A stretch of DNA of 64,000 nucleotides from Turritopsis dohrnii (taxonomy: Eukaryota; Cnidaria; Hydrozoa; Anthoathecata; Oceaniidae). This document shows, piece after piece, positions 58,350 through 64,000 of this stretch. Under the pieces are notes generated by a model that was not told where the DNA came from, ran no database searches, and saw nothing but the letters and a program-made list of their open reading frames with translations. How positions within the stretch are numbered: position 1 is the first letter of the stretch; each line of letters starts with the position of its first letter. Where the stretch lies: assembly GCA_027922465.2 (NCBI GenBank), contig BQMF02000001.1, positions 620,001 to 684,000 on the forward strand, in the 5' to 3' direction. Made by a program: the position numbers and the translations under genes.

Positions 58350-61300
58350 TTAGTCGACTGTATCGGGATGTAGACGATGAAATAAGAAATACATTATATT
58401 CATCAGTGCAAAAGCTATAGGAAAGACGATTCTGCTCAATCGATCAATTGGATGAGGTTTGAGCTTCATAATCGGTTCATTGATGTTAACCGGTTTATTC
58501 ATATCCTTTACCGGAATGTTACCATTGTTCCTGTTGAGATCTGGTGTACGTACTAAGCTCCCATTGGTGTAATGGATCGACTAGAAATCAACATAACAAT
58601 AACTGAGTTCTAAAAAATCTTAATAAACCTAGTCCCCAGACCTTCTCACCCATTTCCCCTATATATCACATATCACACACATCGGCATGGTAAGAGTTTA
58701 TTTTTCAACAGTTGAGACAACTATAATGGCAAGTGCGTCACACACTCGTATGGAGAAAAAATAACCCGCACTTACCCGAAGCTGAATGCCATTGTTTTGC
58801 AGATTAATCTTCACGTTGTTATTGTGTCCTTTTTTCTTTTTTTTCTTCTTCGATCTAATTGGCGATGGGAACAATTCCACAATGGCATATTCCAACAGAG
58901 CAGCAAACACCAATAGATTACACAAAAGTAAATAGTAATCTAAGCTCCTGAACTCCTTTGTGGATGGTGAATTCTGTTTAACGTTATTTGTCATCGTTAC
59001 AACAGTTAGCACTGTAGTGATTCCCAACCCTACTCGTGCTGGAGTGCTTTTATGGTTTATCCAGAAGCTGATCCACGACAACATGACGATCATGATGCAC
59101 GGGAAGAAATCTCGAAGGATGAATAGGACAAGATCACGGTAAAGTCGAAAGTTCATTGTCAAACGACTGTATGTTCCTGAAATATCAGGTAAGTTTACTT
59201 CATGTAAAGAAAATAAAACATGACACGATTCCGTAACTATTGTATATATGATGAATGAATCATCTTGAATTTCTGTTCAGTCGCTTTGTTATGGCTATAC
59301 CGACAGGTGTAACGCCTTTTTAAAAATTCCAGTCGCTTTTACTTGTCAAACTATATGAATGAATAAATGAATATTACTAAGTAATAAGAAATTAGTGAAA
59401 AAAATTAGTTTTTGGTTTTTTGGTTTATTTTTCTTTTCGTTTTTCAGTAATGGAGAAATGTGAAACATAAAAAGCACCTGAAAATGAAAACTACGCGAAT
59501 TATTTTACATCCTGTTCACATTGACATTTTGAAATCAATCTGTTCATCAATGTGTGTGAGATTGAACATCCAGCAGCCGAAGCCGGATGAAGTAGATTTG
59601 GCGCCTCCTATGATCTGAATAGTGCTTATAACACACAAGAATTTAAGCGTTCATCTTGCTAATCGTTAATAAGTAGAATATCGATTTCACGAAAGTCCTT
59701 AAGTTATGGTTTCCAAAATACTTACCATAATTGCCATATAATATTGATCCAGTACTGAGCGTGATGTCTACTTGAGAAAACCCTGCTATAAACAATTCAC
59801 TATTTTTTTCTGTATTTGCATTTCTTTCCCCCCTCCAAAGTAACCTGATGTACTCGTTATTGTACGCGTCTAAATAAGAAAAAACAGTATGTACAGGCCA
59901 GAATAGAAATTTGTATACGAACTCCAAACAATAGATGAAGAATTTTTAAAATATATCAAATAAAAATATATTCTTGTTAATTGACATCCTGCATTAAGTG
60001 TGACTTTCTCTAAGTGAGTAGATTTTCCTGGTCTGGTGAACTTCTTTTTCCTATTTCAGCAACTAACTTCGCTTAATTGCAACCGACGATTGGGAAAATC
60101 GCTTATTGAGACTGAGAATTTTGCTCAAGTGGGACAAGTGGTATGAATGCGATTTCAATAAAATGAAAAACTTTTTTAGAAAAGAACTGTTAAGAAGAAC
60201 ATTTTCTCTTTGCTTTGAAAAGAAAGAGTATTCCTTATTTCTTTACTTCTTAGCTTACCGAGACTTTATTTTTTTCCATTGATTTCCATTTACAAGGAAA
60301 TTTGGCTAACTGGGACATTCGCTAAGTTGGATCAATGCCAAGCCTCACGCATTTGCATGACAAATCCCGTGCAATATTGAATATTGAATAATTTCTGAGT
60401 TTGGGTTGGCACAGCTTATAAAATGGACCTAATGAGGTCACACTTTTCCCAAACTTTAGTTTAAACACCGTGTCTTGTCCTACTTAATACATCCAACCTT
60501 GTTTTCGTTTTTGCTGAATCTCTGAATTTTTAACTTTATTATTAGCAAGTATTTTCTATTAAAGGTTGGATGTTGCTCCAAAAACATGTATTTCTTGATT
60601 TGGCGCATTTGAATGGACTTTTCCCGAATGTTTAAACACCGAAATTGTCGCGAGTTATAGCGATTAGTCGCGTAGTTTGAACCAGCTACGATCTTTAAAC
60701 AGAAATTTGGGAATGGTTCATAGGAACATAATCTTTGCAAGTGTGAACTATTTTATGAAGAAGCTTACATGACTCGATATGAAGGTGGCATTCTTGGATG
60801 TCAAAAGGATAAAACAATAAATCCATATTACAGAATGATGACACAGATATCCTGAAACAATGAAAAATGCTAGTTGGAGTAAGAAAGTCAGTTTTTTTCC
60901 TTTCTACGCTTGTAAATAAAACAACTCTGGAGATCGCAAACAATGGGAGATGTTTTACCTTTGCTCTGTAAGTACTGTGCCATCTGATAGCAGTGTGACC
61001 ATGGTGGTTTCCACAGGGATCGTATGGCGATAACCCCTCTTGCTTTTGGTAAAATACATGTCTGGTATCCATATACTTTTGAAAAAGTGATGATCGAAAA
61101 GAACTTTAGTGGTGTTGGTATGATTAAACTTTAAACGATAGTCAATCCACGTCAAACCAAAATGACAATCGATTGTGTAGTGCTATAAAGTATCAAGGTG
61201 GATTCACGCTAAACGAATTCGCAGCTAATTTGGATGTATGTCTGTTTGCTACAATTATGGCCAAATATTTAGCGGCGAAGTAGTACATTTCTACGTTTTC

Positions 61301-63076
61301 GTAGCGAAAAATATTTGTTGAGAATTCGTCAATGTGAATCCGGACTAACACTAAGGTCATGTCACATATGTGATGTTGACTCATTTCCGTTACAAGTTTG
61401 TGAAATTTCATCGAACCTTTGCAAGAACCAACGATTACAAGGAAGCTTATGTGAAACTCATTGTGAATCAATTTCCAAGATCATTAAGCAAAAGTTAACT
61501 GCACACTCGCCTTCGGGCAAGTTAGAGCAATGCTATACGTATCTCTGGCGGTAAGTCAACTAATAGTTGCAAGTCGGCGGGCGGAAGAACCAACCATTAC
61601 GAATGGAAGCCAAAGGACTGAAAACTCTCGTTACTTACTTAAGGAGAAGTAGAAAAGGGCTTAAATGGTATGAATAATTTACCATTGCCGCATTTTCCAT
61701 TGGCACCATATCATTGATGTTCACGCTGACAGTTATATTTAAAGGCTCATCTAAACATAGATAATCTATATGTAGAATAAATAAATCATGATATTTGGAC
61801 CTGATTGTATTACTTCTTTTCAGTTGGAAGAGATGCATTCACACAAGTTATGCAAACTGCATAAAATAACATATTATTTTATCAGGAAAATCCATTAGTA
61901 GTTATAGAAAAGATTATGGGCACATTACTCTCTCCAAATTGGCGTTTTATGTTTCATCAATGTCAAACGCTCCTAATCTTATGCAGTTCGTTGCTTTGGA
62001 AATTAAATACAAATAGCTCAGGCAAGTGTGTTAAGTGATCTTTTATGGGGTCTATACATTAGAAAATAATTGGAAGAGACTGCCCTCTTTGTAACAGGAT
62101 AAACAATCGATTTAGTATATTGCATTATAAAATTCTCTGCCAAGCCGACTGTTGCAAAGTTTGCCTATGATTTTGTCATTAACAAGAAAAACAAGGAAGG
62201 GTCGGAGTCGGGTTGGGAAGATTCTGAAAGTGAAAATTGACACTTATTGGTAAAGTCAATTTTGGCTAGTAAAAAAAATCGATAAAGTCTCTGAGGATAT
62301 TAATTTATTTCCTATGGCAACAGCATTGGACTTTTAAATTAAAGCTAGCTTGATTTGATCATGTTTGAAAAAAAAGTGGTTTATCATAGAAAAGTACACA
62401 TAGCGTGAGTGAGACGTTGCAACTGAAATAGATTAAATTTTGGTCTGCATTCAATTAAGTCAATTACAGTTTATACCTTCTTGGGAAAATAATTAAAATT
62501 CAGAAATTTTGTGAATGATATGGAGGCATTAACTGAAGCCAATCAGTTGTGGTTGCCATATTTATCATCATTAAAACCTCTGAAGTACCCTTTTACTTGC
62601 AGAAAAGTATTTTGATAGCTATTATCCCTCGTGTTATTGTAATTGATCAAGCCTTTTTCTCTCCAGCAATGTAATTCATTATAAAGGACGCAGCCACAAG
62701 ATTAGTGTCATCCAAAGATGATATCGTTTTGAAACATAATTTATTACTTCCTGGATGCATACATTATCTAGTTCTGCAAATTATCAATCAACGATTTTAA
62801 CTAAATATGGCTTCATACATCGTGTAAGTCATCCATGATGTACAGATAAAATCATAGCGGAAACATCGATCATTTTTCGCCCGTAAATGGACATCATTTT
62901 AAAGTTGCCAAACCTATCCTTGGTAATTTGTTGCTCCGGAAAAACACTAAAAGGAAAAATTTCAAGACAAATATGACCTACTATTAGTTATTGGGATTAT
63001 TGATGAATCGTAGTTTTCCAAAAGTTTATTTTTTATGGACATGAGGTTCACTGCATCAACTGCATCTCCATTAGTT
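58350..63076 (-). CDS. Cys-loop ligand-gated anion channel subunit (GABA/glycine-receptor-like), 5' end not found
   Basis: Seven exons in phase on the minus strand: 63076-62982, 61765-61683, 61182-60959, 60851-60769, 59869-59726, 59176-58776, 58580-58350. They encode about 419 residues. The start reads IKNKLLENYDSSIIPITN, typical of mature receptor N-termini, so only the signal-peptide exon(s) are missing. The ligand domain has FGLTWIDYRLKFN, SIWIPDMYF and a canonical Cys-loop CNMDLLFYPFDIQEC with 13 residues between cysteines. M1 follows TMNFRLYRDLVLFILRDFFP. M2 is preceded by PAR (STPARVGLGITTVLTVVTM), the signature of anion selectivity. M3 is YYLLLCNLLVFAALLEYAIV. A lysine-rich loop follows, and the last exon supplies M4 (IDRLSRIVFPIAFALMNIMY). 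No vicinal-cysteine loop C, so it is not an acetylcholine alpha-type subunit. Ligand unknown. Confidence 0.92.
61196..61346. mobile_element. Small MITE in a receptor intron
   Basis: GGTGGATTCACGCTAAACGA ... inverted GTCCGGATTCACATTGACGA; both continue into ATTC. About 150 bp, imperfect ends, just 5' of the exon starting at 61182. Confidence 0.55.
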
Positions 63077-64000
63077 CTAATAAAAAATATATTTTCTCTT
63101 ACCAAATTACTTCTTACAGTTTTTCTACTGGAAACATATTTCGATAAAAAAGCGCTTATAAGAAGATCAAATAAAAACAAGATCAAACTGTCAAGAAAAA
63201 AATCCATTGTCAGCTGCTGAGTCAGCACACTAATTACTCACTGTTATTATATACTCATTTATTTATTTTTATGCGAGAGAAAGTTTTGAAAAAGTAAAAA
63301 TTAACGGTGTACGATTTTCTCTGAACTACAGACAATCGCTGAAATGCACGAGTTCATAATTGTCCAATTAAGACATTCCCAATGTTTTTTGGTAATTCAA
63401 TGTTTTCCTGTGTTTAGGATTATTTTCTTATTTTTCACCACATGACCTGCCCTCAATCAGCCATTAACAGGCCTGCAGCGGAAAGTCTACGATTATCAAG
63501 CTGCGAAGATTTTGAAACATTTACATTCATTGTTTATAAATAGATATTTGCCAATGCTACTGATATTAATTTATAATTTCCATATTTTATATAATGGTTT
63601 ACTATCCTTCGACAGTTTTTTTTGGTCCGTATTATATATGAAGTAATGAATGGCAGGAAGCCAAAATAATTTAGTGCAAACAGAGCGTTTATCATTGGGT
63701 CATATCAATCTCTTTTGGAAACACTCTTGATAGCAATATAAAAACAGCAGTAAAACATGAAGAAACGAAATCCAAGGGAGAAATATTTGGGAAAATGTTT
63801 GCTTATGAAAGAATCTTCTCTGAATTTTTATTGTGCAAATGTGTCTGTATTTGAAATAAGCAACTATATTGGCAATACAATTAAACCCTAGAACTAATTG
63901 TTTTCGAGATATTTTTAAGACACATGCAAATATAATTGAAATTGAGAAAAAGAAAATTTAGTATTTAGAACTTCTTAATACTTAATGCTGTAGAGGTAAT
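63077..64000. other. Right edge, upstream side of the receptor gene
   Basis: Expected to hold or precede the first (signal-peptide) exon of the minus-strand receptor, but I could not define one. No other feature recognised. Confidence 0.3.

Noticed and set aside
58202..58420. Plus-strand ORF of 72 codons
   Set aside because: It overlaps antisense to the last exon of the Cys-loop receptor (M4), which has clear homology and phase.

Overview
The window is intron-rich, AT-rich metazoan DNA. Five host genes have spliced or single-exon structures that read through with consistent phase, canonical GT-AG junctions and invertebrate-like introns. The gene set (a SAD/BRSK kinase, an anion-type Cys-loop receptor, SUGCT, TSSC4 and a FAM124-domain protein) points to a non-vertebrate animal. 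The transposon load (CR1/Jockey-like LINEs, hAT, TTAA elements, Tigger-like, Academ-like and Helitron-like elements) fits a cnidarian or lophotrochozoan, but the species cannot be fixed from sequence alone.

Layout. 1-6.4 kb: the 5' half of a BRSK/SAD kinase on the minus strand, running off the left edge; intron 1 holds two TTAA-flanked elements that abut at one shared TTAA. 7.0-7.8 kb: an unrecognised exon-like region on the plus strand. 7.9-8.9 kb: a Helitron-like non-autonomous element. 9.4-10.6 kb: a broken transposase-like gene. 10.7-11.05 kb: a SINE-like unit. 11.1-16.0 kb: a decayed two-ORF LINE on the minus strand, split by a MITE. 17.46-25.48 kb: an 8-kb composite repeat with inverted arms and a 6-bp flanking duplication; it contains a fold-back minisatellite element, an Academ-like remnant and a hAT transposase pseudogene carrying an N-terminal OTU-type protease domain. 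26.1-27.5 kb: the N-terminal part of another reverse-transcriptase gene, with an internal 170-bp triplication. 27.6-31.5 kb: a terminal-inverted-repeat transposon encoding a PIN/XPG-like nuclease.

33.1-35.5 kb: a two-exon TSSC4 gene on the plus strand. 37.55-42.73 kb: a three-level nest, a Tigger-like element interrupted by a LINE that is itself interrupted by a hAT MITE. 46.1-50.8 kb: a complete 12-exon SUGCT gene encoding 443 aa, with a MITE in intron 1. 52.3-53.3 kb: a FAM124-domain gene on the minus strand. 58.35-63.1 kb: seven exons of a Cys-loop ligand-gated anion channel on the minus strand, lacking only the signal-peptide end.

The host genes show no functional cluster: mitochondrial glutarate metabolism, snRNP biology, neuronal kinase signalling and neurotransmission are separate. 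The most unusual sequence is in the mobile DNA: the PIN-nuclease transposon, the OTU-hAT fusion, the multi-level nesting, and two perfect 85-bp palindromes of identical geometry.
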